NCBI GenBank assembly: GCA_001464425.1
Contig: LNEK01000035.1
Location: 62,001 to 126,000 of the forward strand
DNA from: Alphaproteobacteria bacterium Ga0077535
GTDB taxonomy: Bacteria; Pseudomonadota; Alphaproteobacteria; Caulobacterales; Aquidulcibacteraceae
Direction of reading: 5' to 3'
DNA: 64,000 nt
The translations under genes and the position numbers were made by a program. Shown here in pieces: positions 26,395-35,704 of this stretch. Positions within the stretch are counted from its first letter, which is position 1, and every line of letters begins with the position of its first letter. The notes under the pieces are model-generated. The model had not been told where the DNA came from. It saw nothing but the letters and a program-made list of their open reading frames with translations, and searched no databases.

Positions 26395-27342
26395 TTAGCG
26401 CGTCGGCGGCACGGCCGTGCGCCCGCCACCGGCATTGGCCACGGTTTCGCCCTGCGCGTTGAGTGAGCGCAGGCCCTCGACCAAGCCGGCCAAGCCGCCC
26501 AGATCGGATGGGATGATCACCGTACGCTGCTGGTTCGACGTTGCGAGTTGGCCGAACGCCTCGACGTATTTGAGGCCGAGGAAGTAGCGGATGGCGTTCA
26601 CATCGCCCTTAGAAATCGCCTGCGAAACCATATCGGTCGCTTTCGCTTCGGCCTCGGCTTCGCGCTCACGGGCTTCGGCGTCGCGGAACGCAGCTTCGCG
26701 GCGGCCTTCGGCTTGGAGGATCGCCGATTGCTTGGCGCCCTCGGCGCGCAGGATCGCGGCCTGCTTGTCGCCTTCGGCTTCCAGAATTTGCGCGCGGCGT
26801 TCGCGTTCGGCCTTCATCTGCCGCGCCATCGACTGGATGATATCGGCCGGCGGCGAGAGATCCTTGATCTCGACGCGCATGACTTTGGTGCCCCACGCAT
26901 CGGTGGCGGAATCGACGACGCCTAAGAGGCGCGCATTGATCGAGTCACGTTGCGAAAGCACTTCGTCGAGGTCCATCGAGCCGACGACCGTCCGCGTGTT
27001 GGTCATGCAGAGGTTCTGGATCGCGAGCTTCAAATTTTCGACTTCGTACGCCGCTTTCGCTGCATCGATAATTTGAATGAACACCACCGCGTCAACCGAG
27101 ACGACTGCGTTGTCCTTGGTGATGACGTCTTGGCGCGGCACGTCCAGCACCGTTTCCATCATGGAAAGGCGACGGCCGATGCGATCGACGAAAGGAATAA
27201 GAAAGGAAATGCCGGGCCGCAGCGTGCGGATGTATCGGCCGAAGCGTTCCGCCGTATATTGCCGGCCTTGCGGCACGACCTTGATCGAGCTGAAAGCCAG
27301 CACAATCGCCATAACGGCAAAAATGATTACGACCGAATTCAT
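26395..27342 (-). CDS. SPFH/Band 7 (stomatin-like, QmcA-type) protein
   Basis: A 315-residue protein with an N-terminal membrane anchor ([17 protein letters not shown]), then the Band 7 domain ([50 protein letters not shown]). A long Glu/Ala/Arg-rich coiled-coil follows (about residues 170-230, with repeats such as [18 protein letters not shown]). It ends in a Gly/Pro-rich tail. Such proteins form large ring assemblies at the inner membrane. Likely co-transcribed with the downstream nfeD-like gene. Confidence 0.93.
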   Translation of the reverse strand: MNSVVIIFAVMAIVLAFSSIKVVPQGRQYTAERFGRYIRTLRPGISFLIPFVDRIGRRLSMMETVLDVPRQDVITKDNAVVSVDAVVFIQIIDAAKAAYEVENLKLAIQNLCMTNTRTVVGSMDLDEVLSQRDSINARLLGVVDSATDAWGTKVMRVEIKDLSPPADIIQSMARQMKAERERRAQILEAEGDKQAAILRAEGAKQSAILQAEGRREAAFRDAEAREREAEAEAKATDMVSQAISKGDVNAIRYFLGLKYVEAFGQLATSNQQRTVIIPSDLGGLAGLVEGLRSLNAQGETVANAGGGRTAVPPTR

Positions 27343-27386
27343 CGCTCATCCTCCGCCGCTTCTGCGGCTGGTCATGCTGCTTAAGA

Positions 27387-27869
27387 TCAGCCTAACTGAC
27401 TAAGCAGGTGCTCGGCGCTGGAAACCTTGTATTCACCAGCTTCTTCAATGTTGAGCTGTTCTACCACCCCATCCTTGACGAGCATTGAATAACGCTTCGA
27501 ACGCGGGCCCATTCCAAACTTTGAAAAGTCAGCGTCGAGGCCGACGGCGCGCGCAAATTCGCCAGAGCCGTCCGCGAGCATGGTGATGGCGTCGGACACG
27601 CCTTCTTGCTTGGCCCAGGCGCCCATCACGAAGTGATCGTTCACCGCGGTGCAGGCAATCGTATCCACGCCTTTGCCTTTGAGGTCGCCGGCAAGGTCTC
27701 GGTAGCTCGGCAAATGGCGGGCCGAGCATGTCGGTGTGAACGCGCCCGGCACGGCGAACAGCGCCACGGTTTTGCCGCCGAACACCTCGGCAGTGCGCAG
27801 CGTCTTCATGCCTTCGCTGGTGGGGACGTTGAACTGGACGTCGGGCAGCTTCTCGCCAACTTTGATCAT
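27387..27869 (-). CDS. Peroxiredoxin (Prx5-type)
   Basis: A 160-residue thiol peroxidase. The peroxidatic cysteine is in PGAFTPTCSARHLP near residue 47, the Prx5 signature, and the C-terminal half has GPRSKRYSMLVKDGVVEQLN. It reduces hydrogen peroxide and organic peroxides, probably with glutathione/glutaredoxin or thioredoxin. ATG 27869 has CGAGGAGACC upstream; the longer frame upstream is non-coding. Divergent from the YqgE gene, whose promoter shares the 98-base gap. Confidence 0.93.
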   Translation of the reverse strand: MIKVGEKLPDVQFNVPTSEGMKTLRTAEVFGGKTVALFAVPGAFTPTCSARHLPSYRDLAGDLKGKGVDTIACTAVNDHFVMGAWAKQEGVSDAITMLADGSGEFARAVGLDADFSKFGMGPRSKRYSMLVKDGVVEQLNIEEAGEYKVSSAEHLLSQLG

Positions 27870-27967
27870 TGTAGGTCTCCTCGAATTTCCACCCCTATCT
27901 AGGGCGGCGGCGGCCGATATGCGAGCGCCCTCTTGCGCGCAGGCGCGCAGACTGGGAGCATTGGCCC

Positions 27968-28531
27968 ATGTCAGACTCTCTCGCAGGCAAACTTCTGGTG
28001 GCGATGCCATCGATCGGCGACCCGCGTTTCGCCCATGCGGTGATTCTGATGTGCTTCCATGACGAAGACCACGCCATGGGCGTGATGATCAACCGGCCGA
28101 AAGAGGAACTCACGCTCAGCGACGTGATGGAACACCTCGGCTTGAAGACGGATGACGAGATCGCGTTCCGCAGCGTGCTTGATGGCGGGCCTGTCGGGCA
28201 GGATCGCGGCTACGTGCTGCACTCGGACGATTTCACCGCGGGCGAAGCAACGCTGGACGTGGCGCCGGGTGTGCGGATGACGTCAACGCGCGATGTACTG
28301 GAAGCGATGGCTGGCGAAACCGCGCCGGAGCAATTCGTGCTCGCGCTTGGTCACGCAGGCTGGGGCGCGGGGCAGCTTGAGGATGAGCTGAAGCACAACG
28401 CCTGGCTGGTCGTTGATCCGGACAAAGCGATCATCTTCGACGATGGTCACGACGATAAATGGAAGCGCGCAATCAACGCGCTGGGGTTTGATCTGTCGCA
28501 GCTCAGCGGCGGTGAAGGCGGCCGGGCTTAG
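27968..28531 (+). CDS. YqgE/AlgH family protein
   Basis: A 187-residue protein starting MSDSLAGKLLVAMPSIGD, with FAHAVILMCFHDEDHAMGVMINRP and LDGGPVGQDRGYVLHS, which are the diagnostic blocks of UPF0301. The molecular role is not established (AlgH was first linked to alginate regulation in Pseudomonas). Single gene with its own promoter region. Confidence 0.93.
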   Translation: MSDSLAGKLLVAMPSIGDPRFAHAVILMCFHDEDHAMGVMINRPKEELTLSDVMEHLGLKTDDEIAFRSVLDGGPVGQDRGYVLHSDDFTAGEATLDVAPGVRMTSTRDVLEAMAGETAPEQFVLALGHAGWGAGQLEDELKHNAWLVVDPDKAIIFDDGHDDKWKRAINALGFDLSQLSGGEGGRA

Positions 28532-28559
28532 AACCAAGGGCCGGCGCGCCTCCCGGCAG

Positions 28560-28790
28560 CTATGCCTTACGGCGAACGCGCTCGGTCGACGCCGGATACT
28601 TCACCAACGCCGCAGCAGGCCGAATTGGGCGGCGCTCGAGATTGCCGCCGCAATTGGGGCATTGGCCGCTCAGCACGCCATCGGCGCAGTCTGCGCAGAA
28701 CGTGCATTCGAAGCTGCAAATGCGCGCCTCCGCGCTGTCTGGCGGCAAATCTCGATCGCAAGTTTCGCAATTGGGTCTGAGCTGCAGCAT
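28560..28790 (-). CDS. DUF1272 small zinc-ribbon protein
   Basis: A 76-residue protein with eight cysteines in pairs: RPNCETCDRDLP, ICSFECTFCADCADG and QCPNCGGNL. These bind zinc in ribbon-type knuckles, and the pattern matches DUF1272. ATG 28790 overlaps the stop of the DJ-1 gene (TGATG), so it is translated with that gene. The role is unknown. Confidence 0.85.
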   Translation of the reverse strand: MLQLRPNCETCDRDLPPDSAEARICSFECTFCADCADGVLSGQCPNCGGNLERRPIRPAAALVKYPASTERVRRKA

Positions 28791-29476
28791 CAATTGGCTC
28801 CGCTGACGTAGGCGTCGATGGCTTCGCGGCGTTGCTGCGCAAATGCAGAGAACAGCTGCCTCACTGCCGCGACGGTTTTCTCTTCCGCGAGTTCTGGACG
28901 GCCGGAGTTAAATGGCGGCGCTGGCGCATATTCGATCGCGAGCTGAATCATTTTTGCGACGTCCTCGCCCGCGAGATCGGCGACGATGGTGAGCGCGATG
29001 TCGATGCCAGCAGTGACGCCGCCGCCGGTGATGGCGTTGCCGTCGCGCACGACGCGAGCGTCATCCGGGATAGCGCCGAATGGCGCGAGCAATTCCCGAT
29101 AAGCCCAATGCGAACCGGCGCGCTTGCCCTTGAGCAGGCCCGCGGCAGCCAGAATGAGTGAGCCGGTGCAAACGCTGGTGACGTATGCCGCGCCTTCGCC
29201 GAGGCGCTTCACCTCAGACATAAACTGCGGGTCCTGCATCGCTTGCGTCTGACCCGGGCCCCCAGGGACCATGATCATGTCGGCGCGATCGACGTCCGCG
29301 AGCGCGCGCAGATTAGCGAATGTGAGCCCCATTTCGGTGACGAGTTCGCCGCCGTCTTTCGATGCGATGATGATCTCGGCGCCAGGCATGCGCGCCAACA
29401 CTTCATACGGGCCGGTGAAATCGAGCTGCGTGAGGCGCGGGTAGAGAATGAAAACGATGCGGAACGGCGCGGCCAT
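28790..29476 (-). CDS. DJ-1/PfpI family protein (isocyanide hydratase-like)
   Basis: A 228-residue protein of the DJ-1 superfamily. RIVFILYPRLTQLDFTGPYEV opens the fold. The nucleophile-elbow cysteine is in VTSVCTGSLILAAAGLL near residue 105, followed by HWAYRELL, and GGGVTAGIDIALTIV closes it. This pattern is that of the isocyanide-hydratase/InhA branch. ATG 29476 has GGAGCC upstream. It faces a GlxA-type regulator of the same superfamily across 53 bases, which may control it. Confidence 0.88.
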   Translation of the reverse strand: MAAPFRIVFILYPRLTQLDFTGPYEVLARMPGAEIIIASKDGGELVTEMGLTFANLRALADVDRADMIMVPGGPGQTQAMQDPQFMSEVKRLGEGAAYVTSVCTGSLILAAAGLLKGKRAGSHWAYRELLAPFGAIPDDARVVRDGNAITGGGVTAGIDIALTIVADLAGEDVAKMIQLAIEYAPAPPFNSGRPELAEEKTVAAVRQLFSAFAQQRREAIDAYVSGAN

Positions 29477-29529
29477 GGGGAGGCTCCTTGTTGACAGCGC
29501 TTTCATAGGCGCGCTTTGTCTTGGCTGAA

Positions 29530-30486
29530 ATGTCAAAGAAGCCTCCTTTTCCGCCAAAGCTGATTGAGATCGTGCTCTTCCCGGAGTTTCAGCTGCTTGA
29601 CGCCGCTGGCCCGATCGGCGCGTTCGAGATCGCGTCGCGTTTCAAGCCGGGCGCTTACACGCTGAAGCTCACCGCGACGGAGGCAGGTCTCATCCCCTCG
29701 TCTTCCGGCGCGCCGATGCCCGCGCAGAAGCTCGGTCGCGCGCGCGCAGACACGATCCTCGTTGTCGGCGGTCAGGGTACGGCGGACGCGATGCGCAACG
29801 CTGCGATGATCGCCGCCATAAAGTGCGCACCACAACGCGCGCGGCGCGTGGCGAGCGTTTGCTCCGGCGCGTTCATTCTCGCAGCCGCAGGCCTGCTCGA
29901 CGGCAAAAACTGCACCACGCACTGGCGCCAAGCGCAGCGACTAGCCGCGACGTTTCCAAACGTGCGCGTCGAAGCAGATCGCATCCACGTGCAGGACGGC
30001 GCGATCTGGACGTCAGCGGGCGTGACGGCCGGCATCGATCTCGCACTCGCCATGATCGAAGCGGATCTCGGCGCAGATGTCGCCGCAGACGTCGCGCGCG
30101 AAATGGTGGTGTACGCCAAGCGCCCCGGCGGCCAAGCGCAGCACTCGGCGCTGCTTGAACTTGATGCGCCGCGCTTTGCCGCGCTGAACACATGGATGCG
30201 CGATCATCTCGCAAGCGATCTGTCCGTCGAAAAACTCGCGGCGCGCGCGGCGATGAGTCCGCGCACCTTTGCCCGCGCCTACGCTGCGGAAACCGGGGTG
30301 ACGCCTGCGAAGGCGGTGGAGCGGTTACGGGTGGAGGCGGCGCGTGCGGCCTTGGCGCGCGGCGGCGGCGTTCAAGAGATTGCGCAGCGGACAGGTTTCG
30401 GCGATCCGGAACGCATGCGGCGCGCCTTCGTCCGCCTCTACGGCACGCCCCCTGCTGCACTGCGGCGGACGCTGCGTTCGGCTTGA
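29530..30486 (+). CDS. GlxA-family transcriptional regulator (DJ-1 + AraC HTH)
   Basis: A 318-residue regulator. Residues 1-195 form a DJ-1/PfpI-like sensor (IEIVLFPEFQLLDAAGPIGAF, VASVCSGAFILAAAGLL, TSAGVTAGIDLALAMIE). The C-terminal 100 residues form an AraC double helix-turn-helix (LSVEKLAARAAMSPRTFAR, GVQEIAQRTGFGDPERMRRAF). ATG 29530 is preferred to a TTG nine bases earlier. The sensor looks like the product of the divergent DJ-1 gene, suggesting both see a related ligand. Probably activates that gene and perhaps the following SDR. Confidence 0.92.
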   Translation: MSKKPPFPPKLIEIVLFPEFQLLDAAGPIGAFEIASRFKPGAYTLKLTATEAGLIPSSSGAPMPAQKLGRARADTILVVGGQGTADAMRNAAMIAAIKCAPQRARRVASVCSGAFILAAAGLLDGKNCTTHWRQAQRLAATFPNVRVEADRIHVQDGAIWTSAGVTAGIDLALAMIEADLGADVAADVAREMVVYAKRPGGQAQHSALLELDAPRFAALNTWMRDHLASDLSVEKLAARAAMSPRTFARAYAAETGVTPAKAVERLRVEAARAALARGGGVQEIAQRTGFGDPERMRRAFVRLYGTPPAALRRTLRSA

Positions 30487-30519
30487 CGGCGCCAACGGTT
30501 CGGCTGACCACTTTTGCCT

Positions 30520-31314
30520 ATGGCTACGACACAAAAGACCATCTTCGTCACCGGCGCCGGCTCCGGCATTGGCCGCGCCACGGCGCAATTGTTCGCCGAG
30601 CGCGGCTGGTTCGTCGGCCTTTCCGACATCAACCAGCAAGGCCTCGAAGAAACAGCCGCGCTGTTGCCCGAGGGCCAGCGCATTTCGGTGATGCTCGACA
30701 CACGTGATCGCGCCGCGTGGGCGCGTGCGATCGAAACATTCGGTCAAGTCACCAATCGGCGCATGGACGTGCTGTTCAACAATGCAGGCGTCGGCAAAGG
30801 CGGCTGGCTTGAAGAGATGGAAGAGAACGACATCGATCTCGTGCTCGATGTGAATCTGAAGGGCGTGATCAACGGCTGCATCGCGGCGCTGCCACTGGTG
30901 AAAGAAGCACAAGGCCGCATCATCAACGTGGCGTCCGTCGCCGGCGTGTTCGGCGCGCCGAAGCTTGCAGTGTATTGCGCAACGAAGTTCGGCGTACGCG
31001 GCCTAACTGAAGCGCTCGACGTTGAGTATTCGCGCTTCGGCGTGCGCGTCGTGAGCTTGATGCCGTGGTTCGTCGAAACGGCGATCCTCGATAACCGCAG
31101 CGGCGACTCCAACCGCAATTTGCGCGACCAGCTCACCGAAAACAAAACGCCGATCTATCCCGTCAGCATGGCCGCCGAACGCGCCTGGGACGCGGCGCAC
31201 GGCAAAGACGTGCACTACATGGTCGGCAAAGCGGCCGAACGCGCGCGGTTTGCGGCGCGCTTCTTCCCGAACAGCATGCGCAATCAGATCAAGAAGACGT
31301 TGGTCGACGACTGA
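30520..31314 (+). CDS. Short-chain dehydrogenase/reductase (SDR)
   Basis: A 264-residue NAD(P)-dependent oxidoreductase of the classical SDR family: cofactor motif TGAGSGIGRA near residue 10, NNAGVGKGG near 88, INVASVAG with the catalytic Ser near 140, and YCATKFG with Tyr/Lys near 155. The substrate is unknown. It lies 33 bases after the GlxA-type regulator on the same strand and may be in its regulon. ATG 30520 is chosen over a TTG two codons upstream. Confidence 0.92.
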   Translation: MATTQKTIFVTGAGSGIGRATAQLFAERGWFVGLSDINQQGLEETAALLPEGQRISVMLDTRDRAAWARAIETFGQVTNRRMDVLFNNAGVGKGGWLEEMEENDIDLVLDVNLKGVINGCIAALPLVKEAQGRIINVASVAGVFGAPKLAVYCATKFGVRGLTEALDVEYSRFGVRVVSLMPWFVETAILDNRSGDSNRNLRDQLTENKTPIYPVSMAAERAWDAAHGKDVHYMVGKAAERARFAARFFPNSMRNQIKKTLVDD

Positions 31315-31323
31315 AACGTCAAA

Positions 31324-31343
31324 CGCCGCACTTTCGCGCGGCG
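31324..31343. terminator. Possible bidirectional terminator
   Basis: CGCCGC at 31324-31329 pairs with GCGGCG at 31338-31343 in the gap between two convergent genes. The T-runs are weak, so this is tentative. Confidence 0.35.
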
Positions 31344-31372
31344 CTTGTTCGAACTTCTAATGCTGAAGCGAG

Positions 31373-32323
31373 TTAGGTCGCGACTTCGGTCTCAGCGGCC
31401 GGCGTTGCTTCCGGGCTCGTGGTCGCCGTCTCGTCGGTCACGCTTGCGTCCGTCGCTTCCACAACTGCCGCCTCACCCGCTTCCGGGATCAGCGCATCAA
31501 CATTGCGCCGCGCACCGCCAGCGCCACGGCGACGGGCCAGGGCCTCCTGGTAGTAGGCGCGCTCAGAGCTGTTCGGGAAACGATAGAAAACGTGGCTGCC
31601 GACATTGGTGGTTTCCACCAGGCCGGAATTCCAAACCGGGTTCACGGCATGGGTGTGATAGTGGGTGGCGCCGCCCGTGATCGGACGGGTGTAGCCCGAC
31701 ATCACGGCGGTCGCGACACGCTGCGCGCGCTCCCAGGCGCGGCCGCGCGGGCGGTGGTTCAGCGAGCCATCGCAGGTGAAGGTGAACTGGCAGCCCGTGG
31801 TGCGGTGCGATCCCTGATAGACGACACCGCAGATCGAGTTCGGATAAGCGCGCGAGCGCACCCGGTTCATGATCACTTCGGCGACCGCGACCTGGCCGCG
31901 TTGGCTCTCGCCCCGGGCTTCGTAGTAAATCGCTTGACTGAGGCAGGCTTGCTGGCGGGCGTCGATCGTCGGCTCAGCTTGCTGCTCGCTATGCTCCGGC
32001 GGCGCCGTCGGGCCGCGCAGAACAGCCTGCACCATCATGGCGCGGGCGTCGGCGCTCTCGAAGAGCGAGGCGTTGCCGCGGGCGCGGAGGCCGTCAGTGG
32101 TGCGGAAGGCGGTCAGTTCGACACGCGCGTCCGGCTCGGACGCGGCGAGCTGCTGCTGCAGCTCAGCCTGGAAAGCAGTGGACGTGGCGGCCCATTCAGC
32201 GCCCTCGCGCTGTTCAGCAGCGCGGTGCGAGATCACCGGCATCGCAACCGCAGCGGCTGCAAGGCACATGATCGTCGCTGCGCCCTGGCGTACTGCCAGA
32301 GGGTTCTTGTCGATGTGCACCAT
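31373..32323 (-). CDS. Cell wall hydrolase, SleB/CwlJ (Hydrolase_2) family
   Basis: A 316-residue protein with an N-terminal hydrophobic anchor (GAATIMCLAAAAVAMPVI), a helical Gln/Ala-rich region, then the SleB-like domain at about 125-255: CLSQAIYYEARGESQRGQVA with the catalytic Glu, VIMNRVRSRAYPNSICGVVYQG and TGCQFTFTCDG. An acidic, Ala-rich tail follows. It probably cleaves peptidoglycan in the periplasm. ATG 32323 is chosen because the anchor follows; the frame stays open far upstream but crosses a CtrA-type box, which argues against a longer form. Confidence 0.88.
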   Translation of the reverse strand: MVHIDKNPLAVRQGAATIMCLAAAAVAMPVISHRAAEQREGAEWAATSTAFQAELQQQLAASEPDARVELTAFRTTDGLRARGNASLFESADARAMMVQAVLRGPTAPPEHSEQQAEPTIDARQQACLSQAIYYEARGESQRGQVAVAEVIMNRVRSRAYPNSICGVVYQGSHRTTGCQFTFTCDGSLNHRPRGRAWERAQRVATAVMSGYTRPITGGATHYHTHAVNPVWNSGLVETTNVGSHVFYRFPNSSERAYYQEALARRRGAGGARRNVDALIPEAGEAAVVEATDASVTDETATTSPEATPAAETEVAT

Positions 32324-32996
32324 AGCTTGGGTCCGAATCTCGCCCGCAAGAATAGCCAGTCGACGCCAGAACAACGTTAAATGCATTAAGCCCCGCTTAA
32401 GAGCGTGCAGTTTTGGGACAGATGATCGCCAAATAACCGCAACAGCAGATTTCCATTTCGCCTTCGCAATAACAGCGACAGCGACCTGCGGGGGATACAG
32501 GACCGGAACCCGGGGGGCGATTGACTTTTTGTTCATAGTCTCGACTGCGCCCGGCTCGATCTGAATTACCTGATCCAGCGCGGCGCCTCCGCCACAGCCC
32601 GAAGGCCCAACAGGGGCACAGCCATGCGCGAAACGTGCCGGTTCACCCGTTTGGGGAGTTTCAGACTGGCTCAATGCCGCCAATTCAGGCGCCAGCTGAC
32701 GTAGCGGAACCTCAACCGCGGCTAGTGGGCGCAGGGCGGCGGCGCGGACCCGATGGAGGCTCTTAAGCCGATTTAGAGAGGCCCGCCCAGCGTGCGGACG
32801 CGCCGTCGGGCCATCGCCCGTCGTGTAATCAGGAAGCGCCAACTCACCAGCCCCAAGCGTGGCGCGGCCCCGATCGCTTAGCCTGCGCCCTATTCAGGAC
32901 TGCGGTTCAGGGACCACAGCTGCGAACGGCAGGCGGTAAAGCATGGCCGTCAGGTCTCGGTTCCGGGGCGGCTCCCGAAATTTTGGCAATGTTGGC
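32324..32996. other. Long non-coding stretch between the wall hydrolase and ppdK
   Basis: A 673-base gap. The 80 bases nearest the wall hydrolase hold the CtrA-type box, an extra TTAA at 32377 and a GANTC site. The remainder is open on the minus strand as an extension of the hydrolase frame but shows no recognisable protein. No RNA gene was recognised; an unrecognised small RNA cannot be excluded. Confidence 0.5.
32386..32400 (-). promoter_or_regulatory. CtrA-type box TTAA-N7-TTAA upstream of the wall hydrolase
   Basis: TTAAGCCCCGCTTAA is a perfect match to the CtrA consensus and itself an inverted repeat. It is 63 bases upstream of the wall-hydrolase start. A GAATC (CcrM) site lies at 32335-32339 between it and the gene. 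This arrangement suits cell-cycle control. Confidence 0.65.
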
Positions 32997-35669
32997 TTAA
33001 GCGCGCTTTTTGGCGGCCAACGCGGCCTGTGCGGCGGCCAGTCGCGCGATCGGCACCCGATAGGGCGAGCACGAAACGTAGTCCAAGCCCACGCTCTCGC
33101 AGAAGCGCACCGAGTCCGGATCGCCGCCATGCTCGCCGCAAATGCCGAGCTTAATCGACTTGTCGGTGGCGCGGCCGCGTTCGGCGGCGAGCTTGATCAT
33201 CTCGCCGACGCCCTCGACGTCGATCGAGACGAACGGATCCTTCGCCAGCATGCCTTTGTCGACATAAGCGCCGAGAAATTTGCCGGCGTCGTCGCGGCTA
33301 AGCCCCATCGTCGTTTGCGTGAGGTCGTTGGTGCCGAACGAGAAGAATTGCGCGCTGTGCGCAATGTCACCGGCCATGAGCGCCGCGCGTGGAAGCTCAA
33401 TCATGGTGCCAACGAGATATTCGATCGTGCGGCCACGCTTAGCGAACACCTCTTCCGCGATCGCATCGACGCGCGCGCGCAGCGTTTCCAACTCTTTCCG
33501 CGTGATCACAAACGGGATCATGATTTCCGGGATTGGCGCATCGCCCTTCTCGGCCACATCGCACGCGGCTTCGAACACAGCCCGCGCCTGCATGTCGTAA
33601 ATCTCGGGATAGACGATCGCGAGCCGGCAGCCGCGGAAGCCGAGCATCGGATTGCTTTCCGCGAGCTCCTTCGAGCGCGCGAGCAAAGCCTTCGCGTCAA
33701 GGCCCGTCGCTTTCGCAACATCAGCGCAATCTTCTTCCGTGTGCGGCAAGAACTCGTGCAGCGGCGGATCGAGGAAGCGGATCGTCACCGGCCGCGCGCC
33801 CATCGCTTCGAATATGCCAACGAAATCCTGGCGCTGGTGGGGGAAGAGTTTGTCGAGCGCCGCAACACGGGCGCTCTCTTTCTCCGCCAAGATCATCTCG
33901 CGCACGGCGGCAATGCGCTCGGCGTCGAAGAACATGTGCTCGGTGCGGCAAAGGCCGATGCCTTCGGCGCCGAACTTCACCGCTTGCGCAGCGTCCGCTG
34001 GCGTCTCCGCATTAGCGCGCACCTTCATACGGCGCGCGGCGTCGGCCCACGCCATTAGCGTCCCGAAATCGCCGGTGAGCTCGGGCTGCACCATTTGCGC
34101 CGCGCCGAACAGCACTTCGCCGGCCGAGCCATCCACCGTGACCGTCTCGCCAGCTTTGATGACCCGCCCGCCCGCGCGGAATTCGCCCGCCTTCATGTCG
34201 ATGCGGATATCGCCGGCGCCGGAGACGCACGGCCGCCCCATGCCGCGCGCCACAACGGCGGCGTGACTGGTCATGCCGCCGCGCGCCGTGACGATGGCTT
34301 TCGAGGCGTGCATGCCGTGAATGTCTTCGGGGCTGGTTTCTTCGCGCACGAGGATGACCGCTTCGCCCGTCGCGGCGCGCTCCTGCGCTTCATCGGAATC
34401 GAACACCACCACGCCAACGGCGGCGCCCGGCGAGGCCGGCAGGCCTTTGCAGATGATGTCGCGCTTGTAGCCGGGCGAAATCGTCGGGTGCAGCAATTGA
34501 TCGAGCGCCGCGGGATCGACGCGCAACACCGCTTCGTCCTGCGTGATCAGCCCTTCGCTCGCCATATCGACAGCGATCTTCAGCGCAGCATTTGCGGTTC
34601 GTTTGCCGTTGCGAGTCTGCAGCATGTAGAGCGTACCGCGCTCGACCGTGAACTCCAGGTCCTGCATGTCGCGATAGTGCGCCTCTAACTTTTTGTAGAC
34701 GGCGACCAGTTCGGCGAACACTTGCGGCATCGCTTCTTCCAGCGACTCGCCCTGCTCTTTCATCTCGATGCGCGAGGCTTTGGTCAGCGCTTTCGGCGTG
34801 CGGATGCCGGCGACGACATCCTCGCCCTGCGCGTTGATCAGGAATTCGCCGTAGAATTTCTTCTCGCCGGTGCTCGGGTCACGCGTGAAGGCGACGCCGG
34901 TGGCGGAGGTATCGCCCATATTGCCGAACACCATCGCCTGCACGTTCACAGCCGTGCCCCAGCTTTCGGGGATGTTGTTGTGCTTGCGATAGAAGATCGC
35001 GCGATCGTTCATCCAGCTTGAGAACACCGCGCCGATCGCGCCCCAGAGTTGCTCTTTGGGATCAGCCGGGAACGGCTTGCCCAGCTCACGCTCTACCGCG
35101 CGCTTGAACTGCGCGACGACCTGTTTCCAATCATCGGCGGTCAACTCAGTATCGGAGCGATACTCGTTCGTGTCCTTATGCGTGCCGAGGATTTCCTCGA
35201 ACACGCCGTGTTCCAGTTCGAGCACGACATCGGAATACATCTGAATGAAGCGGCGATAGCTGTCGTACGCAAACCGCGCATCGCCCGAGAGTTGGGCGAG
35301 GCCCTCAACGGTTTCATCGTTGAGGCCGAGGTTCAGCACCGTATCCATCATGCCCGGCATCGACGCACGCGCGCCCGAACGCACCGAGACGAGCAGCGGA
35401 TTGGCGGGGTCGCCGAACGTCTTGCCGGTTTTCTTTTCGAGCGCAGCCAAAGCCGCATCGACTTGGCCCGCAAGCTCAGCCGGATAATTGCGCTTGTTCT
35501 CGTAATACGCGTTGCAGACTTCCGTCGTCAGCGTGAAGCCGGGCGGCACCGGCAGATCGAGCCGCGCCATCTCGGCGAGGTTCGCGCCCTTGCCGCCAAG
35601 CAGCGCCTTCAGCGAAGCATCGCCCCCGCTTTCGCCGCCGCCGAACCCGTACACCCACTGCTTTGTCAT
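32997..35669 (-). CDS. ppdK: Pyruvate, phosphate dikinase
   Basis: An 890-residue enzyme interconverting pyruvate, ATP and phosphate with PEP, AMP and pyrophosphate. The N-terminal nucleotide-binding domain begins TKQWVYGFGGGESGG and LLGGKGANLAEM. The swivelling phosphohistidine domain has GGMTSHAAVVARGMGRPCVSG-type sequence near residue 455. The C-terminal PEP/pyruvate barrel has RFLDPPLHEFLP and KLGICGEHGGDP. Full length. Third gene after glyQ-glyS, an order that I recall from other Alphaproteobacteria. ATG 35669 has AGAGGAA upstream. Confidence 0.97.
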   Translation of the reverse strand: MTKQWVYGFGGGESGGDASLKALLGGKGANLAEMARLDLPVPPGFTLTTEVCNAYYENKRNYPAELAGQVDAALAALEKKTGKTFGDPANPLLVSVRSGARASMPGMMDTVLNLGLNDETVEGLAQLSGDARFAYDSYRRFIQMYSDVVLELEHGVFEEILGTHKDTNEYRSDTELTADDWKQVVAQFKRAVERELGKPFPADPKEQLWGAIGAVFSSWMNDRAIFYRKHNNIPESWGTAVNVQAMVFGNMGDTSATGVAFTRDPSTGEKKFYGEFLINAQGEDVVAGIRTPKALTKASRIEMKEQGESLEEAMPQVFAELVAVYKKLEAHYRDMQDLEFTVERGTLYMLQTRNGKRTANAALKIAVDMASEGLITQDEAVLRVDPAALDQLLHPTISPGYKRDIICKGLPASPGAAVGVVVFDSDEAQERAATGEAVILVREETSPEDIHGMHASKAIVTARGGMTSHAAVVARGMGRPCVSGAGDIRIDMKAGEFRAGGRVIKAGETVTVDGSAGEVLFGAAQMVQPELTGDFGTLMAWADAARRMKVRANAETPADAAQAVKFGAEGIGLCRTEHMFFDAERIAAVREMILAEKESARVAALDKLFPHQRQDFVGIFEAMGARPVTIRFLDPPLHEFLPHTEEDCADVAKATGLDAKALLARSKELAESNPMLGFRGCRLAIVYPEIYDMQARAVFEAACDVAEKGDAPIPEIMIPFVITRKELETLRARVDAIAEEVFAKRGRTIEYLVGTMIELPRAALMAGDIAHSAQFFSFGTNDLTQTTMGLSRDDAGKFLGAYVDKGMLAKDPFVSIDVEGVGEMIKLAAERGRATDKSIKLGICGEHGGDPDSVRFCESVGLDYVSCSPYRVPIARLAAAQAALAAKKRA

Positions 35670-35704
35670 CGTGTTCCTCTTTGCTCGCGCGCCGGCGAGA
35701 GAGT

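Noticed and set aside
32943-34058. A 371-codon open frame opposite ppdK
   Set aside because: Shadow frame with no recognisable domain; ppdK is full length.
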